Source: an uncultured Propionivibrio sp.
GTDB taxonomy: Bacteria; Pseudomonadota; Gammaproteobacteria; Burkholderiales; Rhodocyclaceae
Assembly: GCA_937923255.1 (NCBI GenBank)
Contig: CALAIL010000063.1
Location: forward strand, 1-15,348
Reading direction: 5' to 3'
DNA: 15,348 nucleotides
In this document: piece by piece, positions 1 to 7,310 of the stretch
Numbering within the stretch: position 1 is the stretch's first letter
How the letters are laid out: every line of letters begins with the position of its first letter
Position numbers and translations under genes: made by a program
The notes under the pieces: generated by a model
Databases searched by the model: none
What the model saw: only the letters and a program-made list of their open reading frames with translations
Told to the model about the DNA's origin: nothing

Positions 1-55
1 ACTTTCTCATATCTCCGGCCGCGATGCACCTTCTATCTGTGAGAAATGCGGGCTA

Positions 56-198
56 GCCCCCTATTTACGCGGATTTCCGGCCTACCTATCCGCAAGCCCA
101 CTGTTTACGGGCACTTCCAGCCTGCCTGCCGGCAAACGCCCGACTGACAGGGGTTTTGGAAGTGACCGGGCTGAAACGCCCAAAAGACGCGGGGCCCA
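56..198. repeat. Degenerate palindromic repeat array, left edge
   Basis: About four diverged units at a period near 41 bp. Each has a GCCC block (near 57, 96, 138, 178), an AT-richer centre (TATTTACG, TGTTTACG, then more degraded) and a GGG-containing right arm, often followed by TTCCGGCC or TTCCAGCC. They resemble the units at 6011-6204 and 14911-15215. The degradation suggests an old copy. The rest of the stretch to 515 (199-466) shows no convincing gene, RNA or promoter. Confidence 0.55.
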
Positions 199-466
199 GG
201 CCGGCCGATCTAGCCAATTCCAGCCAACTGCGCATTACCGCCGGAACACGTAGATAAGGCAACGCAACAACATAAGATTAAGTCTGGACATTAAGGTGGG
301 AAGGCGGTGCGCTGAAGATAGTACGGCTCGTGCGGCAAGGCGCAGCAGCGCATTCACATTATTTTTTGGATGGGGATGTGACTTTGCGCAGGCGTTTTGG
401 CGATTGGCGGCAAACGTCTCGGGGAAAGCATGAAATTTAGCCAGTATCCAGATTTGTTCTGCCGCA

Positions 467-495
467 TAAAAAAGGCTTGCCTTTGGGCAAGCCTT
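467..495 (-). terminator. Intrinsic terminator of the catabolic cluster
   Basis: Read on the minus strand, the stem AAGGCTTGCC / GGCAAGCCTT (10 perfect pairs, 486-495 with 472-481) encloses a 4-nt loop (482-485) and is followed directly by a T-rich tract (468-471, then A, T). It starts 20 nt past the stop codon of the TIM-DhaK-DhaL gene, so it very probably ends that transcript. Confidence 0.93.
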
Positions 496-515
496 GAACT
501 GCGGAAAAAATGTGT

Positions 516-3107
516 TCAGGTGAGATTCTTGCCAACGATGCAGGCGCAGATTGCCAGTGAGACGGCCCCTGCGTCGGGGTGGCCCAGGCTTCTCTGCGTG
601 TGCGAACGCGCCCGGCCGAGCTTCGGCGCGAGCTGAGCAGTTGCCTCAGCCGCTACTGTTGCTGTCTGTGCGGCATTTTGCCAGGCCGTCTTGAGCGTCG
701 TGCCTTTGCCGATCTCAGCCGCCAACGAAGTGACAAATGGCTCGAAGGCATCCACCAGCGTCTTGTCGCCAACCTGAGCGCGACCGAGGCGCTTGACCGC
801 ATCCAGTGCCATCTGCGCCCCCTTGACCACGGCCGCTGCATCCAGCGCCTGCTGGTCGCTGAAGGCAGTGCTCCAGGTTCGCAGCATCAGCCCCCATAAC
901 GCGCCCGATGTGCCGCCCGCCCGATCGGCCCAGGCATCGCCGGCGGTGGCCAGCGTACTGGCCAGCCCCGCGCCGGCGGCGACAGCCTTTGCGGCTGCTT
1001 CGGCGGCCGCGGCCGAACCACGCGCCATTCCCATGCCGTGGTCGCCGTCACCGGCTTGTGCGTCGATCTTACCCAGCGTGTTTTCTGCCTCATGCATGGC
1101 ATTGGCGATTTCATCGATCAGTTTGGTGACACATTGGGCGCTTTCATGCGAAGGCGCGGCGGCTTCCGGAAAGTGGGTGGTTTCCGGTGGGGTTTCGGAG
1201 AGCGGTTCTGCCGGCTGTGTCGGGATAATGTTGCCACGCCGCAGAACCGGGGTGTCCGATGGCGCGCACCAGTATTCTTCCAGTTCCTCATCAAGCCAGG
1301 CCAGCGTCAGCGAGCATCCAGCCATGTCCAGGCTGGTGACGAACTCGCCCACCTCCGGCATGACGGGGGTCAGCCCGGCGTTCTTGAGGGCCGCCTCGAC
1401 GCTGACCCAGAGGACGAACAGTTCTTCATATTTGGTGCAGCCCAGGCCATTCAGGATAACGGCGACGCGGCCGCTCGCTGTGGCGGGTTTTTCTGCCACC
1501 AGACGGCTGACCAGTTTTTCTGCCAGCGCCTTGGCCGGCAAGATGTCTTCTTCGCTGATCCCCGGCTCGCCGTGGATGCCCAGGCCGACGCCCATTCGCT
1601 TGGGCGGTACGGTGAACAAGGGCTGCTCGGCGCCGGGCAGCGTACAGCCGGTGAAGGCGACGCCGAAGGTCACGGTGCTGGCGTTGGCTTTGCGTGCAAG
1701 GCGTTCGACTTCGTCGAGATTGAGCCCCGCTTCGGCGGCTGCGCCGGCGATTTTGAAAACGACCAGATCACCGGCCACACCGCGCCGCAGCTCCGGTTTG
1801 TCCGCCGGGCCGCTGGCGACGTCATCGGTAACGGCCATGATGCGCACGTCGATGCCTTCGGACTGGAGGCGTTCGGCCGCCAGGCCAAAGTTCATCATAT
1901 CGCCCGCGTACTTGCCAAAGCCGAGCAGGATGCCGCCGCCGCGGTTCGCCATACGGCTCACGTGCGCTACGCTATGCGCCGACGGAGAGGCAAAAATATC
2001 GCCTGCCACGGCGGCGTCGGCCATCCCCGGCCCGACAAAACCGGCAAACGCCGGATAATGGCCGGAACCGCCGCCGACGACCAGCGCTACCTTGCCTTGC
2101 GGCGTTGCTGTTGCCCGCACGACGCCGCCCGTGATCAGGCGGACTTGCCTGGAATTGGCAGAAGCGAAACCGGCCAGCGCGGTCGTTGCAAAAACTTCGG
2201 GGTCGTCATGAATGCAGGTCATGGGATTTCTCCGTTGGGTACGTTGGGTAGTGGGGGCGAGCAATGTGATGGGGTTTTGTAAAGCTTCCGCAGCTTCTTT
2301 TTCACGCGCCAGGCGATCAGCCAGCGCTTCCCGATGATGCGCGGCTTGCCGAACCAGATCGATGATGCGGATGAAACCTTCGGCTTTCCAGGCGGCGCGG
2401 CCGACGAACAGACCGTCGACATCGATGATTTCCAGGATGACTTTGCCGTTTTTCGGCGTCACCGAGCCACCGTAAATGATGCGCGTTTCTTCCGCGACTT
2501 CCGCGCCGTAATATTTGCGCAGAATTTCACGCAGAGCGCCATGCCGCGCTGCAATGTACTCGGGCGAGGCCGCCTCGGCGCTGCCGATGGCCCAGCGCGG
2601 TTCGTAAGCGAGCACGACATCGGGGATGCGCGCACTCGCTTGTCCGGTCAATGAAGTCAGCAGTTGTTCCTGCAATACCGTGTCAGCGCGGCCTGCGGCT
2701 TTTTCCTTCTGGGTCTCCCCCAGGCAGATGATCGGCGTTAAGCCGGCGGCCAGCGCTTTGTCGACTTTCAGCCGAACGCAGGCGTAGGTTTCGCCGAAAA
2801 ACTGCAAACGTTCCGAATGCGCTAGTTCGACATAACGACATCCGGCTTCGCGCAGCATCGGCGCAGAAATTTCGCCTGTCCAGGCGCCCGCGTCCTGCCA
2901 ATGCATGTTCTGTCCGCCAATGGCGATCGGCGTGTCGGCAAAGGCCGTGCGCGCAGCGTGCAGCGAAGTGAAGGGTGGTAGGACGAAAATATCGATGTCC
3001 GACAACGCCTTGCCTGTCGCCCAAGATGAAATCGCTGCGGCGTAACGCCGGGTTTCGGCAACGGTGTTGTTCAGCTTCCAGCCGGTTCCGGCAATCAGGC
3101 GGCGCAT
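516..3107 (-). CDS. Fused TIM-like isomerase / DhaK-DhaL type ketose kinase (probable erythrulose kinase-isomerase)
   Basis: An 863-residue three-domain protein, probably cytosolic. Residues 1-255 are a triosephosphate-isomerase barrel: K11, H97 in AHSER, E169 in AYEPRWAIG, phosphate loop YGGSV (212-216). Asn before the first Trp is Gly9, and the end reads GLFVGRAAW, as in EryH/LerI tetrulose-phosphate isomerases rather than TpiA. Residues 296-625 are DhaK: GGGSGHYP (345-352), D403, and H512 in GIHGEPG, the His that binds the keto substrate covalently in this family. Residues 660-863 are DhaL: Mg-binding D682, D687, D689 and GGTSGALWG (731-739). A Pro/Glu-rich linker (628-657) joins the kinase halves. 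No PTS domain is present, so an ATP-dependent kinase is expected. The start follows AAAGGA at 5-nt spacing, 24 nt after rpiB. Inferred activity: L- or D-erythrulose to erythrulose 1-phosphate, then to erythrulose 4-phosphate. Dihydroxyacetone as substrate cannot be excluded. Confidence 0.9.
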   Translation of the reverse strand: MRRLIAGTGWKLNNTVAETRRYAAAISSWATGKALSDIDIFVLPPFTSLHAARTAFADTPIAIGGQNMHWQDAGAWTGEISAPMLREAGCRYVELAHSERLQFFGETYACVRLKVDKALAAGLTPIICLGETQKEKAAGRADTVLQEQLLTSLTGQASARIPDVVLAYEPRWAIGSAEAASPEYIAARHGALREILRKYYGAEVAEETRIIYGGSVTPKNGKVILEIIDVDGLFVGRAAWKAEGFIRIIDLVRQAAHHREALADRLAREKEAAEALQNPITLLAPTTQRTQRRNPMTCIHDDPEVFATTALAGFASANSRQVRLITGGVVRATATPQGKVALVVGGGSGHYPAFAGFVGPGMADAAVAGDIFASPSAHSVAHVSRMANRGGGILLGFGKYAGDMMNFGLAAERLQSEGIDVRIMAVTDDVASGPADKPELRRGVAGDLVVFKIAGAAAEAGLNLDEVERLARKANASTVTFGVAFTGCTLPGAEQPLFTVPPKRMGVGLGIHGEPGISEEDILPAKALAEKLVSRLVAEKPATASGRVAVILNGLGCTKYEELFVLWVSVEAALKNAGLTPVMPEVGEFVTSLDMAGCSLTLAWLDEELEEYWCAPSDTPVLRRGNIIPTQPAEPLSETPPETTHFPEAAAPSHESAQCVTKLIDEIANAMHEAENTLGKIDAQAGDGDHGMGMARGSAAAAEAAAKAVAAGAGLASTLATAGDAWADRAGGTSGALWGLMLRTWSTAFSDQQALDAAAVVKGAQMALDAVKRLGRAQVGDKTLVDAFEPFVTSLAAEIGKGTTLKTAWQNAAQTATVAAEATAQLAPKLGRARSHTQRSLGHPDAGAVSLAICACIVGKNLT
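2220..2250 (-). promoter_or_regulatory. Internal ribosome binding site and start at the TIM/DhaK junction
   Basis: At codon 296 of the fusion (ATG at 2222-2220) the DNA has GGAG (2233-2230) seven bases upstream. The residues from Met296 on (MTCIHDDPEVF) look like a normal DhaK N-terminus. The stretch before it (about residues 278-295, TLLAPTTQRTQRRNP) looks like translated intergenic DNA and contains a perfect tandem 9-bp duplication (2233-2241 and 2242-2250). A free DhaK-DhaL polypeptide could be made from this site alongside the full fusion. Confidence 0.55.
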
Positions 3108-3131
3108 GGTGATCCTTTCCGGGCGATACGG

Positions 3132-3590
3132 TTACTTGCGGTACTTTTCATCGAGTGCGTCAATGGCTTTGACATTGTCGGCCGATGCGCCTTGCGGATC
3201 AAATTCGGATGCCAGCCAGGCATTGACGATCGTTTTTGCCAATTCCGCACCGACGACCCGGGCGCCGAGCGTAATGATATGCGCGTTATTGCTCTTGGCG
3301 GCGCGTTCGGCGGAATAGGTATCGTGCGTTTGCGCCGCGCGGATGCCGGGCACCTTGTTGGCCGAGATCGCTACGCCGATACCCGTGCCGCAGCAAAGAA
3401 TGCCGCGATCGTATTCGCCAGCCAGAATGGCCCTGGCCACCCGTTCGGCAATATTGGCGTAATACTCACTGCCCCCGCTGGGCGAGCGGCTCAGATCGGT
3501 GACGTCGACCCCTTTGCAGCTCGCTAGATGCTTGGCCAGAACTTCCGATAGCACAACACCGGCACTATCACCGGCAACTGCGATTCTCAT
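3132..3590 (-). CDS. RpiB/LacAB-family sugar-phosphate isomerase (EryI-like)
   Basis: 152 residues, the usual size of RpiB. The start at 3590 is chosen because AGGA lies 7 nt upstream and the protein then begins [11 protein letters not shown], the conserved family N-terminus; the frame is open to 3653 but that extension is not family-like. Visible motifs: [14 protein letters not shown] with catalytic-type Cys67, [14 protein letters not shown] (His89) and [14 protein letters not shown]. Ribose-5-phosphate isomerase B and D-erythrulose-4-phosphate isomerase (EryI) belong to this family. Next to an EryH-like domain and a ketose kinase, conversion of D-erythrulose 4-phosphate to D-erythrose 4-phosphate is the better guess. 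It is co-transcribed with the downstream fusion gene (24-nt gap). Confidence 0.9.
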   Translation of the reverse strand: MRIAVAGDSAGVVLSEVLAKHLASCKGVDVTDLSRSPSGGSEYYANIAERVARAILAGEYDRGILCCGTGIGVAISANKVPGIRAAQTHDTYSAERAAKSNNAHIITLGARVVGAELAKTIVNAWLASEFDPQGASADNVKAIDALDEKYRK

Positions 3591-3669
3591 TGGTAAATCC
3601 TTTCCTGATCGGGACGATAAAACGGCGCGGGCGACATTTGCGAGACTCGTCAAACACCAATCCAGTGGC

Positions 3670-3700
3670 AGTGTATTGTTTTTACATTTGCATCACAATA
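3670..3700 (-). promoter_or_regulatory. Candidate promoter with overlapping palindrome, upstream of rpiB-like gene
   Basis: In the 273-bp gap between tctA and the rpiB-like gene the minus strand has TTGTGA (3698-3693), a 17-nt spacer and TACACT (3675-3670), both four of six matches to the sigma-70 boxes. It would start transcription about 70-75 nt before the ATG. The arms TATTGT/ACAATA (3674-3679 and 3695-3700) form an inverted repeat over the same span, a plausible operator. I see no strong terminator after tctA, so read-through from the transporter genes is also possible. Confidence 0.4.
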
Positions 3701-3863
3701 TCTCCACTCCTCTGCGCGGGCAAAATGACCCGGGCCGCGCGCCGCTGCAAGTTCGCCGATATTCGTCCGACAGGCAGTCGAGAACAGAACCATAGCGGCA
3801 TGGCTTTGGCTTCCTATCGGGGAATTCGGCGAAAGCGGAGCGTTACCGATTGGCAAACCATGA

Positions 3864-5378
3864 TTACGCGGCGGCATTCTGGGGGGAGCGTTTCATTCGC
3901 CGGAGAAGCGCACTGACTGCCGGCCACATCAGCAAAATGAAGGCCAGCGTCATGATGACTGCGACCAGCGTGGAATTCGTCCAGAAAATCGACAGCGACC
4001 CCTTGGACATGATCATCGACTGACGGAAAGCATCTTCGGCTTTATCGCCGAGCACCATCGCCAGCACCATGGGAGCGATCGGGTAGCCCAGTTTCTTGAA
4101 AGCGTAGCCGAGCAGGCCAAAAGGCAGCACCAGCCAGAGGTCGAGGCGCGCGCCGCTGATGGTGTAAGCGCCGATGAAACAGACGACGACGATCATCGGT
4201 CCGATGATCGAAAAAGGAATGCGCAGGATGGCGGCGAATATCGGTACGGTCGCCAGCACCAGAATGACTGCTATGACATTGCCGAGATACATGCTGGCGA
4301 TGGTGCCCCAGACGAAATCGGGGCGTTCGATGAATAGCATGGGGCCCGGCGTCAGACCCCAGATCATCAGGCCGCCCATCATGACTGCGGATGTGGCCGA
4401 ACCGGGCACACCAAGCGCCAGCATGGGCAAAATGGCGCAGGTGCCCGCCGAGTGGTCGGCGGTTTCCGGCGCGACAACGCCGGCCGGTTCGCCTTTGCCA
4501 AAGCGCTCTTTGTTGCGCGAAAAGCGTTTGGCCAGACCATAGCTCATGAAGGAAGCGGCTGTCGGCCCGCCGGGCGTGATACCCATCCAGCAGCCGATGA
4601 AGGCGCTGCGCAAGAGCGTCAGCCAGTGACCGGGCATTGAGGCAACGGCCTTGAGTACGTCACGGACGCGGACGCGCGCATGAATGCCGTCAAAGCGCAG
4701 ACCTTCCTCCATCGTTTGCAGCAGTTCGCCAATGCCGAACAGGCCGATGACGGCAACCAGGAAGCTGATCCCTTTGACCAGTTCGGGGAATCCAAAGGTC
4801 AGCCGCATATTGCCCGAAATGCTATCCATGCCGACGGTGGCGAAGGCAAAACCTAGCATCATCGACACGATGGCCTTGAAAGGGGAGCCGCCCCCCATGC
4901 CGATGAAGCTGGCGAAGGTCAGCAGAAATACGGCGAAGTATTCCGGCGAGCTAAATTGCAGGGCAAACTCGGTGACCCAACCGGAGAGCAGCGTGATCAC
5001 CACTACGCCGAACAGCGCGCCCGTTCCGGCGGACATGAAGGCCAGCGTCAGGGCGTGTGCGGCCTGCCCCTGCTGTGCCATCGGATAGCCGTCGAACGTC
5101 GTCGCCACTGAGGAAGGCTCGCCTGGAATGTTGAACAGAATGGATGTTGTCGAGCCGCCGAAAAGTGCCCCCCAGTACATGCTGGTCAGCAGAATGATGG
5201 CGGATACCGGATCCATAACGAAGGTCAGCGGCAACAGCAGGGATACCCCGTTGGGCGCACCCAGACCGGGCAGGACGCCGACCAGGATGCCGAGCAGGAC
5301 GCCGCCGGCCATGAGCGCGAGATGGAACATGGAAAAAGCGATGTCGAATCCATCCATCAGGTTACTGAAGTTTTCCAA
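3864..5378 (-). CDS. tctA: Tripartite tricarboxylate transporter large membrane subunit TctA
   Basis: 504 residues, the standard TctA length, with many hydrophobic spans of an inner-membrane permease. Family motifs are clear: GVLPGLGAPNGVSLLLPLTF near residue 38, YWGALFGGSTTSILFNIPGE near 68, a second repeat-like GCWMGITPGGPTAASFMSYG and APETADHSA. The start is TTG (5378-5376), supported by AGGAG at 5390-5386 with 7-nt spacing. It follows tctB by 45 nt. With TctB and the periplasmic TctC it forms a secondary carboxylate importer driven by an ion gradient. The family takes up citrate, tartrate, aromatic acids and other carboxylates; the substrate here is unknown but a hydroxylated acid fits the downstream genes. 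Confidence 0.96.
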   Translation of the reverse strand: MENFSNLMDGFDIAFSMFHLALMAGGVLLGILVGVLPGLGAPNGVSLLLPLTFVMDPVSAIILLTSMYWGALFGGSTTSILFNIPGEPSSVATTFDGYPMAQQGQAAHALTLAFMSAGTGALFGVVVITLLSGWVTEFALQFSSPEYFAVFLLTFASFIGMGGGSPFKAIVSMMLGFAFATVGMDSISGNMRLTFGFPELVKGISFLVAVIGLFGIGELLQTMEEGLRFDGIHARVRVRDVLKAVASMPGHWLTLLRSAFIGCWMGITPGGPTAASFMSYGLAKRFSRNKERFGKGEPAGVVAPETADHSAGTCAILPMLALGVPGSATSAVMMGGLMIWGLTPGPMLFIERPDFVWGTIASMYLGNVIAVILVLATVPIFAAILRIPFSIIGPMIVVVCFIGAYTISGARLDLWLVLPFGLLGYAFKKLGYPIAPMVLAMVLGDKAEDAFRQSMIMSKGSLSIFWTNSTLVAVIMTLAFILLMWPAVSALLRRMKRSPQNAAA

Positions 5379-5423
5379 GTCAGAACTCCTGTGCAGAATG
5401 CGTGCGTGCTTGCCCGACGGGCG

Positions 5424-5927
5424 TCAATGGATTCCCAGCAACGCTTCGAGCGGCCCCTTGAGCAAGGGCACCTGAAACCAGATTTCAAACAGGCAGAAAC
5501 TTACTGCGGCGGTGGCCAGGCTGATGACGGCCGCCTTCATCACGCCGTAGCCGCCCTGAAACACCATGACGCCAAACAGGTACAAAATCATGCCGACATA
5601 GATACCCAGGCAGGAAGAGATCAGCACGAACAGAAGCATCGGGCCGAAAAAAGCGAGGATGCGCCGGCCCTGTTCGCGTGTCAGAAATGTCTCGGCCGTG
5701 TCGTGCCGGTGATGCACGAAGGCCATGACCAGATTGACGGCGCTGGCAGCAATGATGAGCGTGCCGACGTAGAACGGAAAATAGCCCGGCTCAGGGCCGG
5801 CGTCGCCCCAGCCGATGCCGAATTCGAGCGAGCCGTAGCAGACGATGCCGCCGATCAGGCCGGTCAGCAGGGCGATCGCCGCCTCCATGACGAAGCGGGA
5901 CAGTAAGCTTGCGGATGGGTTTTGCAT
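5424..5927 (-). CDS. tctB: Tripartite tricarboxylate transporter small membrane subunit TctB
   Basis: 167 residues with about four hydrophobic segments: roughly residues 14-32, 49-70, 89-108 and 112-160 as one or two spans. The motif GWGDAGPEPGYFPFYVG after the first helix is typical of TctB. The start at 5927 has only a G-rich stretch (GGGGG) upstream; a later Met at residue 14 would cut into the first helix, so the longer form is preferred. It sits between the repeat array (6011-6204) and tctA. TctB is needed for transport but has no known catalytic residues. Confidence 0.92.
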   Translation of the reverse strand: MQNPSASLLSRFVMEAAIALLTGLIGGIVCYGSLEFGIGWGDAGPEPGYFPFYVGTLIIAASAVNLVMAFVHHRHDTAETFLTREQGRRILAFFGPMLLFVLISSCLGIYVGMILYLFGVMVFQGGYGVMKAAVISLATAAVSFCLFEIWFQVPLLKGPLEALLGIH

Positions 5928-6010
5928 GCAGCCCCCAGTCGGGTTTGTTCAGGTTAAAGATTCGGGTTGAAGCAGTCGTCGGGCTGTTGCCGCGCATCCG
6001 ACATTGGCCG

Positions 6011-6204
6011 GAGCCCGCGTCCTTTGGGCTTCTCCGGGCGCCTGCTCGGAGATCCTTTATCCATGCGGGTTTCCGGAGGGGTCCCCGGAGACGCCCTGTT
6101 TACAAGGGGTTCCGGGCACCCCATCGGAGATGCCCTATCCACGCGGACTTCAGAGCGCCTCCTCGGAGATGCCCTATCCACGCGGATCTCCGGGCAGCCA
6201 CATC
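6011..6204. repeat. Five tandem 39-bp hairpin units between tctC and tctB
   Basis: Units begin with GAG at 6011, 6049, 6088, 6127 and 6166, giving steps of 38, 39, 39 and 39 bp with no spacers. A typical unit starts GAGATGCCCTATCCACGCGG, followed by TTCCGGGC or a variant. Each can fold: the last has CGGAGAT/ATCTCCG arms, the first CCGGAG/CTCCGG with CCC/GGG inside, the third CCCGGA/TCCGGG with CCC/GGG inside. The array fills most of the 291-bp gap between tctC and tctB. Because 39 is a multiple of three, long open frames run through it, but none has coding character. Confidence 0.85.
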
Positions 6205-6218
6205 AGCAAGACAACGGA

Positions 6219-7214
6219 TCAGCGCGCCAGCCACTTCTCGCGCTCGAAAACCCCGCGCGCCCGCGCCGTGTCCTGCTCAATATACTTGCGCAGTTCATCG
6301 CCGCTCATGAAGGCGGCTGTCTGCGAAGTCCGCTCGATGTAGGCCTTCCATTCCGGCGTATGGCGTACCTTGTCCATCACCTCGGAGTAAAAGCTCACAA
6401 CTTCCTGCGGCACGCCAGCGGCCAGCCAGATTGTGCGCGGCATCTGATAGGCGTCAATCGGCACGCCAGCTTCGCGGCAGGTCGGGATATCCGCCCAGCT
6501 CATGGTCTTGGTGACCTTCGGGCCGGCGGCCATGCGCTTGCTGCTGAATACGCAGAGCGGGCGCACCATGTTGGCCTTCCATTGGCCGATATTCTCGTTC
6601 GGGTTATTGACGTTCGAATCAATGTGCCCGCCGGCCAGCTGAACCGCCGCTTCACCGCCGCTTTTGAACGGGATATAGGTAAATTTGCCGCCCGTGGTTT
6701 CGCTGATGATGCTGACCAGCGTCTGGTCGGTATCCTTGGATTGCGAACCGCCCATGCGCAGTCCATCGCCCTGCTTTGCCGCGTCGATGAAGCTCTTGGC
6801 ATCCTGGATCGGCGACTTGGCGTTGACCCAGATCAGGAATTCATCAAGCGCCATGGCGGCGACGGGCACGAATTTGTCGGCGGAATAGCCCATTTTGGCG
6901 ACCAGCGGCAGCAGATATTCGTTGTTGGTGCCAAAGGTCACGCGGTGCGGATTGGTTTGCTCGCTGGAGCCATAGACAAAGCCTTCGCTGCCCGCGCCGC
7001 CGCCTTTATTGACGACCACGATCGGCACGTTCATCAGCTTGTTCTTGATAATGATCGACTGGATGGTGCGGGCAAAGGTATCCGTGCCGCCGCCCGCGCC
7101 GCTGGTGACGACGAATTCGACGGGTTTTTCCGGCGTCCAGGCGGCTTGCGCCGTCGCGCAGAACAAAGGAAGTGCCGTTGCCAGCGCAACGGTCAGCGTT
7201 TGGGGTTTGAACAT
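6219..7214 (-). CDS. tctC: Periplasmic solute-binding protein of the tripartite tricarboxylate transporter (TctC/Bug family)
   Basis: 331 residues. The start at 7214 is set by AAGGAG 7 nt upstream and by the signal peptide it reveals: basic N-terminus, hydrophobic core LTVALATALPLF, and a cleavage site after AQA (residue 24). The open frame continues upstream to 7658 but that part overlaps the PdxA-like gene. The mature protein has the Bug-family features: PVEFVVTSGAGGGTDTFAR at the N-terminal ligand loop, then VVVNKGGGAGSEGF and FKSGGEAAVQLAGGHID. Bug proteins usually bind carboxylates through main-chain contacts in these loops. It is the first transporter gene, 89 nt after the PdxA-like gene, and is separated from tctB by the hairpin array. 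Confidence 0.95.
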   Translation of the reverse strand: MFKPQTLTVALATALPLFCATAQAAWTPEKPVEFVVTSGAGGGTDTFARTIQSIIIKNKLMNVPIVVVNKGGGAGSEGFVYGSSEQTNPHRVTFGTNNEYLLPLVAKMGYSADKFVPVAAMALDEFLIWVNAKSPIQDAKSFIDAAKQGDGLRMGGSQSKDTDQTLVSIISETTGGKFTYIPFKSGGEAAVQLAGGHIDSNVNNPNENIGQWKANMVRPLCVFSSKRMAAGPKVTKTMSWADIPTCREAGVPIDAYQMPRTIWLAAGVPQEVVSFYSEVMDKVRHTPEWKAYIERTSQTAAFMSGDELRKYIEQDTARARGVFEREKWLAR

Positions 7215-7291
7215 GAAGGCGCTCCTTGAAAATTGCAGTGGAACCGCATGGTTAAAAGTGCTGCGTGCGTGAATCGAAGGCCACAGCGTCG

Positions 7292-7310
7292 TGCCTGATC
7301 GCCTCAGGCA
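7292..7310 (-). other. Hairpin overlapping the stop codon of the PdxA-like gene
   Basis: TGCCTGA (7310-7304 on the minus strand) pairs perfectly with TCAGGCA (7298-7292) around a 5-nt loop, and the stop codon TGA is part of the stem. No T-run follows, so it is not a classical terminator. It could pause polymerase or mark a processing site between the enzyme and the transporter cistrons, or be chance. Confidence 0.4.

Noticed and set aside
793..2282. Two long plus-strand open frames (793-2058 and 1038-2282)
   Set aside because: They lie antisense to the DhaK-DhaL coding region, which has clear catalytic motifs; the plus frames show no family motif and arise from GC-rich codon bias.
2340..3107. 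Housekeeping triosephosphate isomerase TpiA
   Set aside because: The active-site Asn is replaced, the last phosphate loop is EryH-like, and it is fused to a ketose kinase next to an RpiB-like gene.
6011..6204. CRISPR array
   Set aside because: The 39-bp units are directly tandem with no unique spacers, and no cas gene is present.
5967..7229. 420-residue plus-strand open frame
   Set aside because: It starts inside the 39-bp repeat array (open in several frames because 39 is divisible by 3) and continues antisense to tctC.
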